Part shown: positions 15,766-23,318 of the stretch, piece after piece
Position numbering within the stretch: the stretch's first letter is position 1
How the letters are laid out: each line of letters starts with the position of its first letter
Assembly: GCA_016208465.1 (NCBI GenBank)
Contig: JACQXZ010000053.1
Span: 1-36,415 of the forward strand
Direction of reading: 5' to 3'
Origin: Actinomycetota bacterium
GTDB taxonomy: Bacteria > Actinomycetota > Aquicultoria > JACQXZ01
Length of the DNA: 36,415 nucleotides
Notes under the pieces: generated by a model
Seen by the model: the letters and a program-made list of their open reading frames with translations, nothing else
What the model was told of the DNA's origin: nothing
Database searches by the model: none
Translations under genes and position numbers: made by a program

Positions 15766-16629
15766 TCAAGAACCCTTCTTTTTAAAAAAATTTAAAACCA
15801 ACATTATTACCGCTCTGATTGATAATCCAATCGCAATAAAAAAATTAAAGATTCTTTTATGATTATCCTTATTCTGCTTAGTTAAAAAATAATACATACT
15901 CCGATGATGTTCAATAATCATTCCCGGACTTTTTTGCTTGCTGCTCTCGCCAATATAATGCATTACTTTTGCCTGCGGACAATAATAAACCTTCCAGCCT
16001 TTTTTCCATAATTGATAGCAAATATCCACATCTTCAACATACATAAAATAATTCTCATCAAAAAGTCCAATGTCTAAAACAGCCTCTTTTCTTAAAAACA
16101 TCGCCGCGCCTGAAATCCAGTCTACTTCTCTTTCTGTTTTATGATCCCAGTCAGTCATCATATATGATTTTGTATAAGAATTTGAAGGAGAGATAAATCC
16201 TAAAAACGCATGAATTGTTCCCATTATAAAAGAAGGAAATCTGCGGCAAGAATACTGCAAAGACCCATCTGAATTAATTAACATCGGGCCAACAGCTCCT
16301 ATATTGGAATGATTTTTTGCAAATTCAATCAGAGTATCAAGTGTGCCGGTGAATATTTTAGTATCACTATTTAAAATTAATAAATTTTCACTGACACTTT
16401 TTCTGATTCCTTTGTTTGCCGCTTTGCAAAAACCCAGATTTTCAGAATTTTCTATTAGAACAATAGATGGAAACTTTGATTTAACCATTTCAACACTGCC
16501 GTCGGTGGAAAAATTATCTACAACAATAACTTCGCAGGTAACTGTTGGATTGGAATTAAAAATAGAGGTGAGACAATCAAAAAGCATAGATTTAGTGTTC
16601 CAGTTAATAATTATAATTGAAAGATCCAA
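15766..16629 (-). CDS. GT2 glycosyltransferase, rhamnosyltransferase-like (WbbL type)
   Basis: This is a cytoplasmic GT-A family 2 enzyme. Visible motifs are IIIINWNTKSMLFDCL at the N-terminus, VVDNFSTDGSVEMV at about 37-49, the metal-binding NSDT at 87-90, GPMLINSDGSLQYSCRRFPS near 114, and the acidic catalytic region FMYVEDVDICYQLWKKGW. This combination is seen in dTDP-rhamnosyl transferases, which fits the complete rml set in the same region. The start is TTG with GGTGA upstream; a nearby ATG is out of frame. The C-terminal segment AIGLSIRAVIMLVLNFFKKKG looks like a membrane-associated amphipathic tail. The assignment to GT2 is firm; rhamnose as donor is inferred. Confidence 0.85.
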   Translation of the reverse strand: MDLSIIIINWNTKSMLFDCLTSIFNSNPTVTCEVIVVDNFSTDGSVEMVKSKFPSIVLIENSENLGFCKAANKGIRKSVSENLLILNSDTKIFTGTLDTLIEFAKNHSNIGAVGPMLINSDGSLQYSCRRFPSFIMGTIHAFLGFISPSNSYTKSYMMTDWDHKTEREVDWISGAAMFLRKEAVLDIGLFDENYFMYVEDVDICYQLWKKGWKVYYCPQAKVMHYIGESSKQKSPGMIIEHHRSMYYFLTKQNKDNHKRIFNFFIAIGLSIRAVIMLVLNFFKKKGS

Positions 16630-16643
16630 AATATCACCATTCT

Positions 16644-16673
16644 CAAGTTAGACTCACTTCGTTCGCTAACTTG
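16644..16673. repeat. Inverted repeat near the start of a GT2 gene
   Basis: CAAGTTAG (16644-16651) and CTAACTTG (16666-16673) form an 8-bp stem around a 14-base loop. It lies about 15 bases upstream of the TTG start at 16629 and borders a heptad array; its function is unknown. Confidence 0.5.
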
Positions 16674-16870
16674 AATTGTAAATTGAAAATTGAAAAATGT
16701 AAATTGAAAAATAAAGATTACTCTTCTATAGTTTATTTTGCAATTATAGGAATTTCATCAAAAAGGAAATTCCTATGCTTTCTAATTAAGTTTCTTTGTT
16801 AAGGATTCGAGTAAAAATCTTTAGAAAAAAACACTTGAACCCTCGAATCCTTGTCCCCTTGAATCCTTCC
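16674..16870. repeat. Bipartite heptad array around a central hairpin
   Basis: The left arm repeats TGTAAAT, TGAAAAT, TGAAAAA units. The right arm has CACTTGA, ACCCTCG, AATCCTT, GTCCCCT, TGAATCC units ending at the stop of the GT2 gene. Between them lie the perfect 11-bp stem ATAGGAATTTC / GAAATTCCTAT (16746-16776) and the inverted pair AAGGATTCGAG / CTCGAATCCTT (16801-16852). No small gene is apparent in this 241-base gap. Confidence 0.7.
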
Positions 16871-17857
16871 TTAAAACAGGTTTCTTCTCATCCAATTCAA
16901 ATAATTAAATTTCACAAACCATCTCTCTATTTCTGCCTGACTAATCAGTCTTCTCTCCTGAATTATTCTTCTTTTTGAAAACATCGCAGGAAGTTCTTTT
17001 GCCACATAAAACCATCCTTTAAGGGCTGAAGGACATCTGAAAATCAGCGCTGTGCCTTTGAGTATTTCAGTAAATAAAAGTTGGGGGGATTTTTTTAATA
17101 TACTCCAGAAACTATCGTTTTTAATCATTAAAAAATATCTGTTTTTATAATTATGCAATTCAACAAACTTTGAGCGCCTCAAGAACGGACCGCCTCTTTC
17201 ATGATAAGCAATTGCATAGGGTGTGTATATACACTGCCAACCTCGCAGTTGCGCGCGCCAGTCCAAATCAACAACTTCCCAAAAAGCAAAAAATGCTTCG
17301 TCAAAATACTCATCGTTTACTTTTATATCTTCAAGCATTTCCCTTCTGTAAAAAGCCGCGGCCCCACATGTCCCAAAAACAAACTCAATCTGATTAAACT
17401 GACCCTTGTCAATTTCATTCTCTCCTCTGTTCTCTGCCAAACGATTACGAAAAATTATATGTCCTGTTGAATCAATTACAGGCATGTCTTTTGTTGAATT
17501 AAGACGTAAAAGTTTTCCTGAAACAGAGCCTATTCTTTCACTGCTTTCAATTGCTTTTACCATTTCGCTTACAAAATCCTGCTGAAGAATTATGTCATAA
17601 TTCAAAAGTAAAATATAGTCCCCGTCAGATAGTTTAATTCCTTCATTCATTGCTTTGGCAAAACCTTTATTGGTATCATTTTTAATAATTGAAACAGGAG
17701 AATATTTACTAACTAATTCTAATGAATTATCAGTAGAAGCATTGTCTATCAGAATAACTTTAAGTGGTTTATAATCTTGATCTAATACTGATTCCACACA
17801 TTTCTCAATTAAAGCTTTACCGTTCCAGTTAAGAATGATAACAGAAACTGATTTCAT
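16871..17857 (-). CDS. GT2 family glycosyltransferase
   Basis: This is a family 2 enzyme of 328 residues with VSVIILNWNGKALIEKCVES at the start, LIDNASTDNSLELV at about 36-49 and FAKAMNEGIKLSDGDY. The metal-binding position reads NYD (86-88) instead of the usual N-P/S-D, with the Asp kept. The later acidic motif is FWEVVDLDWRAQLRGW, followed by a conserved YHERGG and a stretch LHNYKNRYFLMIKND shared by many rhamnosyl/galactosyl transferases of this type. The ATG at 17857 has GGAG 6 bases upstream, inside a heptad-array arm. A heptad array also begins at its stop codon. It probably adds one sugar to the surface glycan; donor and linkage are unknown. Confidence 0.85.
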   Translation of the reverse strand: MKSVSVIILNWNGKALIEKCVESVLDQDYKPLKVILIDNASTDNSLELVSKYSPVSIIKNDTNKGFAKAMNEGIKLSDGDYILLLNYDIILQQDFVSEMVKAIESSERIGSVSGKLLRLNSTKDMPVIDSTGHIIFRNRLAENRGENEIDKGQFNQIEFVFGTCGAAAFYRREMLEDIKVNDEYFDEAFFAFWEVVDLDWRAQLRGWQCIYTPYAIAYHERGGPFLRRSKFVELHNYKNRYFLMIKNDSFWSILKKSPQLLFTEILKGTALIFRCPSALKGWFYVAKELPAMFSKRRIIQERRLISQAEIERWFVKFNYLNWMRRNLF

Positions 17858-17874
17858 TAAAACTCCAAGTTATA

Positions 17875-18021
17875 AGTCACAAGTTATAAGTCACAAGTTA
17901 AAGTTTAACTTTTTTCTTTCATCCTTCTTTGCTTGTGACCTGCAACAGTTGTACTAATTTTGATTATCTAAGCTTTGACGTTTGAACTTTCACTTGACCC
18001 CTTGAATCCCGATTAATTGCT
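17875..18021. repeat. Long bipartite heptad array
   Basis: About 147 bases in 7-bp register fill the whole gap between two genes. The left arm alternates ATAAGTC and ACAAGTT. The right arm runs AAGCTTT, GACGTTT, GAACTTT, CACTTGA, CCCCTTG, AATCCCG up to the stop codon at 18020. The inversion point is near AAAGTTTAACTTTT. Confidence 0.85.
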
Positions 18022-18391
18022 ATTTCAAAGCTACCAGCGCCACTCCGACAGAAATTATAACCGCGCCAATCCATCTGGTTAACACAACTTCCTCATGTAA
18101 AAAAATCTTTGAAACAATCAAAACAATCACATAGCTAAATCCCAACATCGGATAGGCGAAACTCAAATCAACTCTTGAAAGAACAACCAGCCAAAAGACA
18201 GCAGAGACACCATATAACACCAAACCAACCCAGACTAATGGAACACCTGCAACTTTAGCAACAATCTCAGTTGGACGGGCTGCATCGGCTCCGGAAATCC
18301 TGCCCACTTGATTCATTCCTGCCTTAAGACAGAATTGTCCCAAAATTGCAATTGAAATGCTTATTAAAATTAAAATCAGTGATTTAATCAT
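18020..18391 (-). CDS. EamA/ArnE-like small multidrug-resistance-family transporter
   Basis: This four-helix membrane protein of 123 residues begins MIKSLILILISISIAILGQF, with the family features GQFCLKAGMNQ, WVGLVLYGVSAVFWLVVLSRVDLSFAYPM and a final GAVIISVGVALVAL. Related proteins (ArnE/ArnF) flip undecaprenyl-phosphate sugars, which fits the polyprenyl-sugar enzymes here; multidrug export is the alternative. A longer frame reaching 18520 exists, but its extra residues overlap the previous gene. The ATG at 18391 overlaps that gene's stop as ATGA and follows GGCAGGA, so it is chosen. Coupling to the GT2-GT4 fusion implies co-expression. Confidence 0.75.
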   Translation of the reverse strand: MIKSLILILISISIAILGQFCLKAGMNQVGRISGADAARPTEIVAKVAGVPLVWVGLVLYGVSAVFWLVVLSRVDLSFAYPMLGFSYVIVLIVSKIFLHEEVVLTRWIGAVIISVGVALVALK

Positions 18392-20910
18392 TCCTGCCTC
18401 TCTTTTAAAACTGTCTCTTCTTGTTTTAAAGTTCGATAAATTAAATTGCGGCCATGAAAAGAAACACCTTTCAATCCTTCGCTTCGGAAATGGACAATCA
18501 ATCTCTTGAAGTAATACCAAAGATTTTTTTTCTCTCTAACAGCGCTGATCGATTCAGAAAGACCACGCAGTTTTCCTTTTGTGGTTTTATCTGGAGCAAG
18601 GGTTGGAACTTTGCAAAAATTATTTAAAGGTTTTAACACTTCATCCCAGGTAAACAGGGGAATAATCTCTTCTATATTCTTTTTGGCGGTTTCATATAAA
18701 ACAGAATCATCCAATAGTTTTAATATAGCATTCTCTAACTCATTCACATTTTCCGGTTTAACAGTCAGGCCAAGCTTTCGTTTTTCAACCAAATCGCCCA
18801 TTGAATCACCACGGGTGCATATAATCGGCAAACTTGTCCAAAGATAATCCAGTATTCTTGTTCTGAATGAAAAACTCGTCTCAACATGTTCAAGATGAGT
18901 GCTTACCCCTATATCTGCTTCCAGTAAATAATTTTCTCTTTCATTATAAGGAACCCAGTCATAATTAAAAAATACATAATTATCTTTCAGTCCTAAATCT
19001 TCACTCAGTTTAATCGCATCCAGGCACATTTTCATTTCGGGCACATCAGGATTTGGATGCTTGAGCCCAAGAAAATATAATTTGACATCTTTTCTTTCTC
19101 TGGTAATCTTATAAATTGCCTTAATCAAAGTTATTGGATCAAACCAATTATAAATTCCCCCGCCCCATAAAATAAGTTTATCATCTCTTTTTATTTTAGG
19201 ATGGACTTCCTTTAAAACATTTTTTGTGTGAGAAGGACGTCTTGCGGGTAAACCAAATGGAACAATATCAATAAAATTACGCAAAGTCTTATCTCTGTCG
19301 TAAGTATAAGGGTTTATCCTGTTTAAACTACAAAGCATCCCTATCCAATAATCCCGCTGTTTTTCGCTTGCGCATATAAAAAAGTCTCCTACCATAAGCT
19401 GATCATTTAAAACTTCGAGATTGGCGCTATTTAAAACTTCACGCTCATGAAATTCCTTATATTTAAACAATTCAAGCATTTCAATAGTAAATGGATCATA
19501 TATGTCTACCACGATAGGCTTGCCTGAATTTTTTAAAAACGGGAAATGGTGAAGAATAAACCCCTGACAAATAAAAACATCGCACCATTCCGCTAATTCT
19601 TTTAGAACCTTCTTGTTGTATTTCTTCAAAGTAAAATGCGGCGACATTAATTGAGCTGAATTCGGTATGGCCAATATAACATCGTGTTCACGGCTTAAAA
19701 TATTCGCGAACTCCCAGCAACGAATAGCAGGACCCGCCATCCTCTCACCAATAATATCATTGCTAATAATTAAAACCCTGCTTTTTCTTTCAAACATATT
19801 TCTAATTTCAAGCATTTCTCCCAAAACATCCTGAGTCTTGACATAATCAGGATTTAAAATATTTGGCCTGAATGGATCACCAAATAAACGTAAAATTTCA
19901 GTATCACTTCTTTTTCGCTTTAACTGAACCAGATTTCGTTTCTTTATTGCCGTAGGTAAGTTTCTAAGCGCCTCATCAATTGCCAGAAAATGACTAGCGG
20001 TAATTCTGGGAATCTGCTCCAAGGCGCCCTGTTTGTCTGTAACAGTATTTCCTATCTTATAAGAATCAACGCTTAAGCCAGCTTCAACCAATCCTCTTTT
20101 AAAAGCAAGAAGCGCCGCAACAGGAAATATCCTTTCAAATCTTTCATCATCATAATTTTTGATTAAAGTAAAAAGAGCGTTCCGTTCAAGCAGGAATCTC
20201 TCTTTCTCATAGCCGAATTTACTCGCTGTTCCATGATGTCTATGATAAACAATGGATTTAGGAGCGAAAAAGACTTTGTATCCTAAAACCCAAAGACGCC
20301 AGCCAAAATCAACATCTTCAAAAAAAGCAAAATAATCTTCATCAAAACCACCGGATTCTAAAAATATTCTTTTTTCAACCAGCATCGCTCCGCCGCAAGG
20401 AAATAAAACTGGTTTTTCTTCCACATATTTATTTATATCCAAAGAATTAACGTCAACTTTAAAGCCGTGGCCATAAAAACTCAGATGACCGCCGATAAAA
20501 TCAATAACTTTGCCTTCCCAATCAAGTATTTTTGAACAACTACAGACAATTTCGCTGGAAGATAAAACAACAAGGAGTAATTGAATTAACCAATCTTTAT
20601 CCACACGGGTATCATTATTTAAAAAAGCCACGTATTCACCTTTTGATGACTCCACGCCCTGATTAACCGCTGTGGCAAATCCAACATTGGAAGAGTTTTT
20701 GCGTATTTTGACCCATGGGAATTTTGAAGAAACAAATTCAACTGATCCATCAGAAGAAAAATTATCAACCATAATAACTTCAAGATGTTCCTTGGGGAAA
20801 TTTAAATTTGCTATCGAATTAAAACAATTTTCCAGATGTTCTTTACCATTAAAATTTACGATTATCACAGATACATCTGGAACATTATTTAAATCAAACC
20901 TATCAATCAC
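18388..20910 (-). CDS. Bifunctional GT2-GT4 glycosyltransferase fusion (840 aa)
   Basis: Two glycosyltransferase modules lie in one chain. Residues 13 to about 300 form a GT2 domain (VSVIIVNFNGKEHLENCF, VDNFSSDGSVEFV, NNDT at 98-101, FFEDVDFGWRLWVLGY). Residues from about 378 to 760 form a GT-B domain (RVLIISNDIIGERMAGPAIR, LWGGGIYNWFDP, FRTRILDYLWTSLPIICTRG). The C-terminal about 60 residues are basic and aromatic (NLWYYFKRLIVHFRSEG, NLIYRTLKQ), possibly a membrane-binding tail. Such fusions can build two linkages in succession, or polymerise. The start is GTG with GGAGG 10 bases upstream, overlapping the methyltransferase stop. Its place after the exporter and methyltransferase genes suggests a role in chain extension; the sugars are unknown. 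Confidence 0.85.
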   Translation of the reverse strand: MIDRFDLNNVPDVSVIIVNFNGKEHLENCFNSIANLNFPKEHLEVIMVDNFSSDGSVEFVSSKFPWVKIRKNSSNVGFATAVNQGVESSKGEYVAFLNNDTRVDKDWLIQLLLVVLSSSEIVCSCSKILDWEGKVIDFIGGHLSFYGHGFKVDVNSLDINKYVEEKPVLFPCGGAMLVEKRIFLESGGFDEDYFAFFEDVDFGWRLWVLGYKVFFAPKSIVYHRHHGTASKFGYEKERFLLERNALFTLIKNYDDERFERIFPVAALLAFKRGLVEAGLSVDSYKIGNTVTDKQGALEQIPRITASHFLAIDEALRNLPTAIKKRNLVQLKRKRSDTEILRLFGDPFRPNILNPDYVKTQDVLGEMLEIRNMFERKSRVLIISNDIIGERMAGPAIRCWEFANILSREHDVILAIPNSAQLMSPHFTLKKYNKKVLKELAEWCDVFICQGFILHHFPFLKNSGKPIVVDIYDPFTIEMLELFKYKEFHEREVLNSANLEVLNDQLMVGDFFICASEKQRDYWIGMLCSLNRINPYTYDRDKTLRNFIDIVPFGLPARRPSHTKNVLKEVHPKIKRDDKLILWGGGIYNWFDPITLIKAIYKITRERKDVKLYFLGLKHPNPDVPEMKMCLDAIKLSEDLGLKDNYVFFNYDWVPYNERENYLLEADIGVSTHLEHVETSFSFRTRILDYLWTSLPIICTRGDSMGDLVEKRKLGLTVKPENVNELENAILKLLDDSVLYETAKKNIEEIIPLFTWDEVLKPLNNFCKVPTLAPDKTTKGKLRGLSESISAVREKKNLWYYFKRLIVHFRSEGLKGVSFHGRNLIYRTLKQEETVLKERQE

Positions 20911-22027
20911 TATGCTGATCCTCCGTTCTTTCTAATCCTAAATCTTTAAACAAACGATAAAATCTATATAAAAGATTATTTCTGAATTTTAAAAGAGACT
21001 TTTCTAAATTTTGAATATGCGCTTCTTTTGATTTTATCTGATTTTCTATTTCCAATATATGTAAAATAGATTTCTCATTTTCACTTTTTAATTCTTCTAT
21101 AATCAAGTCTTTATTTTCAATATCCCTCTCTTTTAAACCAAGAGTTTCTTCTAATTTAATATTGTATCTTTTAAGCTCATGGAGCTCCCTTTTTGCCCCT
21201 AAATCAAACAATGACATCAACAAGCCAAACAACTGCAACTTATAAGATAAGTCTTTAACCGATAAATCGCTGTTGTATTTTAATTTTTTATCTACTTTGT
21301 CCAATGTTTTTCTATTTGATTCCTTTGCTATAAAAAACATATTTCTGTAGCTGGGATCTCTTTTGTCGTTTTCGTAAAAATAAAGATTATAATATTTGTC
21401 AATCATCTTATGAAGGTCGTTAGAATCAGGGATTGTAAACAAAAAATGTTTAACGAAATTTAAAATTAACCAATTATACAAATAACCACTGGGAAATACT
21501 TTGTAATAACAATTCAATTTATTAATTTCCTCTTCGAACTGATCCATCCTCGGCAGACCATTTTCAATATGTTCTTTTAAAGGATGTTTGTCGGCAAAAT
21601 CCTGCCCTAAAGTTTTTAAACTAAACTCAAAAATCATCCTTTCAGCTAATTGAATATTCTCTCCAAAAAACGGACCCATCACAATAATGTATTTAGAGCT
21701 GACTCTTAAAAGTTCAGAAATAAACTTCTGACGTTTCTCAATAGGAATGTGCTCAAGTGTATCAATGGCCATTACTAAATCAAAACTGCTATCATCAAAA
21801 GGAATAGCCGTTCCATCCCCCAAAATATAGTTTGGTTTATCACAGGGGACTACATCCAAAATAAATGTTTCATCATCAGGCAGAAAATCAGAAATTAAAC
21901 CCGGATATCCGCCTACATCAAGAATCCTGATTTTCTCGGAACCATTTTTAACTAATCCAACAATTTCTTCTACTAATTTATACCTTTGAAATTGATCAAA
22001 AGGCAATTCGTAAAGCTTCTCGTTCAT
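20903..22027 (-). CDS. SAM-dependent methyltransferase with C-terminal coiled coil (paralogue 1)
   Basis: A class I methyltransferase domain occupies about residues 1-250: RILDVGGYPGLISDFLPDD (SAM-binding loop, 34-52), ILGDGTAIPFDDSSFDLVMAIDTLEHI, then LRVSSKYIIVMGPF. From about 280 to 355 the sequence is heptad-patterned coiled coil (ELKRYNIKLEETLGLKERDI and similar), closing with a basic-aromatic tail LLYRFYRLFKDLGL. It is about 60 per cent identical by eye to its upstream neighbour over the N-terminal 60 residues, so it is a tandem duplicate. It probably methylates the glycan, perhaps as a chain terminator with a coiled-coil ruler as in WbdD; no kinase domain is present. ATG 22027, GGAAAG Shine-Dalgarno. 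Confidence 0.8.
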   Translation of the reverse strand: MNEKLYELPFDQFQRYKLVEEIVGLVKNGSEKIRILDVGGYPGLISDFLPDDETFILDVVPCDKPNYILGDGTAIPFDDSSFDLVMAIDTLEHIPIEKRQKFISELLRVSSKYIIVMGPFFGENIQLAERMIFEFSLKTLGQDFADKHPLKEHIENGLPRMDQFEEEINKLNCYYKVFPSGYLYNWLILNFVKHFLFTIPDSNDLHKMIDKYYNLYFYENDKRDPSYRNMFFIAKESNRKTLDKVDKKLKYNSDLSVKDLSYKLQLFGLLMSLFDLGAKRELHELKRYNIKLEETLGLKERDIENKDLIIEELKSENEKSILHILEIENQIKSKEAHIQNLEKSLLKFRNNLLYRFYRLFKDLGLERTEDQHSD

Positions 22028-22037
22028 TTAATCTTTC

Positions 22038-22078
22038 CTTACTCGGCGCACACATCTTACGCCTTACGTTTCACGTTT
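22038..22078. repeat. Heptad array plus shared 16-mer, copy B
   Basis: CTTACTCGGCGCACAC at 22038-22053 is identical to 115-130. It is followed by ATCTTACGCCTTACGTTTCA, again in 7-bp phase, up to the stop at 22077. Together with copy A it defines a composite repeat of about 36 bases. Confidence 0.7.
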
Positions 22079-23156
22079 ATACATCGTCATTAAAAACTCT
22101 ATATAACTTATAAATTATTGTTTTTTTGATTTTTGCCAAAGAATTTTCTATTTCCGACAAATGCGTTTCTTTTAGACTTAAATTTAACTGAAGCTCATCG
22201 AAGGCAATATTTTTGTTTTCTATCTCTTTCTTTAATTGCCTGACATTCCTCTCATTAGCCTTGGTTTTACGCTCCAAATTTCTAATAGTCTGTTCCAAAG
22301 TGTTTATATAAACAGCCTGCGCCTGTAATTGCTGATTAACCTGCAAATTAAACAAATCAATTAACATCTGAAATAGCTGAAGCTTATAACTAGCTTCATC
22401 TGGATTCATTTTAGAATCAAGCGTAAAATTATTTTTAATGCTATTTAAGAAATCTAAATTCTTCTTTCTTGATGCTACTACTACATGCCGATAACTCGGC
22501 GATCCATAATCCCGATATGAGAAATTAATGTTGTAAATTCTGTCTAATTCTGCCTGAATTTTTTCTGAATTTAATACTGCCATTATATAATGTTTTACCA
22601 GCATCATAATTAACCAATTGTAGAGATTCCCGCTCGGAAATTCTACTGGCAAAAAATTATTTTCCACAAAAGTTTCCATAAGACAATTGATGTCCGGTAA
22701 TCCATAATCAATATGCTGTTTTAATGTAGGAAATTCTCCAAAAACCCGTAAAACATATTCATAAAGAAGCTGTTCTGAAAGTTTTACTTCTCTCTCATTA
22801 AAAGGGGCGCTTAAAATAACTAAATTATTTGTTACCCTGCAGAGTTCTTTAATAAAAATATCTCTTTTTTCCGGTGAAATATGCTCATAAACATCCAGAC
22901 TTGTCACAATATCAAAGCTTTTATCTTCAAAAGAAAGGGATGTCCCGTCACCTAAAATATAATTTGATTTGTCAGATGGAATAATATCCAGTATATATGT
23001 CTCATCGTCAGGCAGAAAATCAGAAATTAGACCCGGATAGCCACCAACATCGAGAATCTTCATTTTGTCTTTATTTCTTGCCAGATTTACTATTTCTTCA
23101 GTAACTTTGTATCTCTGAAACTGATCAAAGGGCAATTCGTAAAGCTTTTCATCCAT
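22077..23156 (-). CDS. SAM-dependent methyltransferase with C-terminal coiled coil (paralogue 2)
   Basis: This has the same architecture as the next gene downstream: an identical opening KLYELPFDQFQRYK, then KILDVGGYPGLISDFLPDD for SAM binding, ILGDGTSLSFEDKSFDIVTS, and LVILSAPFNE. The C-terminal coiled coil spans about residues 265-340 (LEQTIRNLERKTKANERNVR and onward) and ends with IIYKLYRVFNDDV, matching the aromatic-basic tail of the paralogue. A start at 23168 would add four residues. The ATG at 23156 is preferred because GGAG is 6 bases upstream and the start then aligns with the paralogue. Located directly after wzt, it is the best candidate for the chain-capping methyltransferase recognised by the Wzt C-terminal domain; that role is inferred. 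Confidence 0.8.
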   Translation of the reverse strand: MDEKLYELPFDQFQRYKVTEEIVNLARNKDKMKILDVGGYPGLISDFLPDDETYILDIIPSDKSNYILGDGTSLSFEDKSFDIVTSLDVYEHISPEKRDIFIKELCRVTNNLVILSAPFNEREVKLSEQLLYEYVLRVFGEFPTLKQHIDYGLPDINCLMETFVENNFLPVEFPSGNLYNWLIMMLVKHYIMAVLNSEKIQAELDRIYNINFSYRDYGSPSYRHVVVASRKKNLDFLNSIKNNFTLDSKMNPDEASYKLQLFQMLIDLFNLQVNQQLQAQAVYINTLEQTIRNLERKTKANERNVRQLKKEIENKNIAFDELQLNLSLKETHLSEIENSLAKIKKTIIYKLYRVFNDDV

Positions 23157-23185
23157 CCGTTTCTCCATACATTTATCTTTCTCGC

Positions 23186-23318
23186 GTTTTGCGTTTTACA
23201 AAGCAAGCAAAGCTAAAGCCTTGCCTTCTTGACAGGCGAGACGCCTGCCCTACTTGTGACTTGTGACTTGTGACTTGTGACCTGCAACTTACATCTCACG
23301 TCTCACATTCACTTTATG
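23186..23318. repeat. Heptad array with central palindrome, extending into wzt
   Basis: Four exact ACTTGTG units (23253-23280) continue as ACCTGCA, ACTTACA, TCTCACG, TCTCACA, TTCACTT, crossing the wzt stop (23289-23291) by about 25 bases. To the left a weaker arm (CGCGTTT, TGCGTTT, TACAAAG, CAAGCAA) is separated by the dispersed palindrome at 23231-23253. Confidence 0.85.
23231..23253. repeat. Dispersed palindrome, copy 4
   Basis: GACAGGCGAGACGCCTGCCC then TAC: the stem CAGGCG / CGCCTG encloses AGA. It is the same family as the copies at 896, 927 and 4442. Here it sits between the two arms of a heptad array. Confidence 0.75.

Noticed and set aside
16746-16776. Hairpin with 11-bp stem considered as a terminator
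   Set aside because: It is AT-rich with no T-run following on either strand; kept only as part of the array.
17875-18021. Bipartite heptad arrays considered as intrinsic terminators
   Set aside because: Arms are imperfect, there is no T-tract at the right position, and most lie inside what appears to be a single operon.
18392-18520. Long N-terminus of the EamA-like protein
   Set aside because: This part overlaps the glycosyltransferase gene and is not hydrophobic; the ATGA start at 18391 is better supported.
23253-23318. Heptad repeats considered as a CRISPR array
   Set aside because: The units are 7 bases with no unique spacers and no cas genes nearby.
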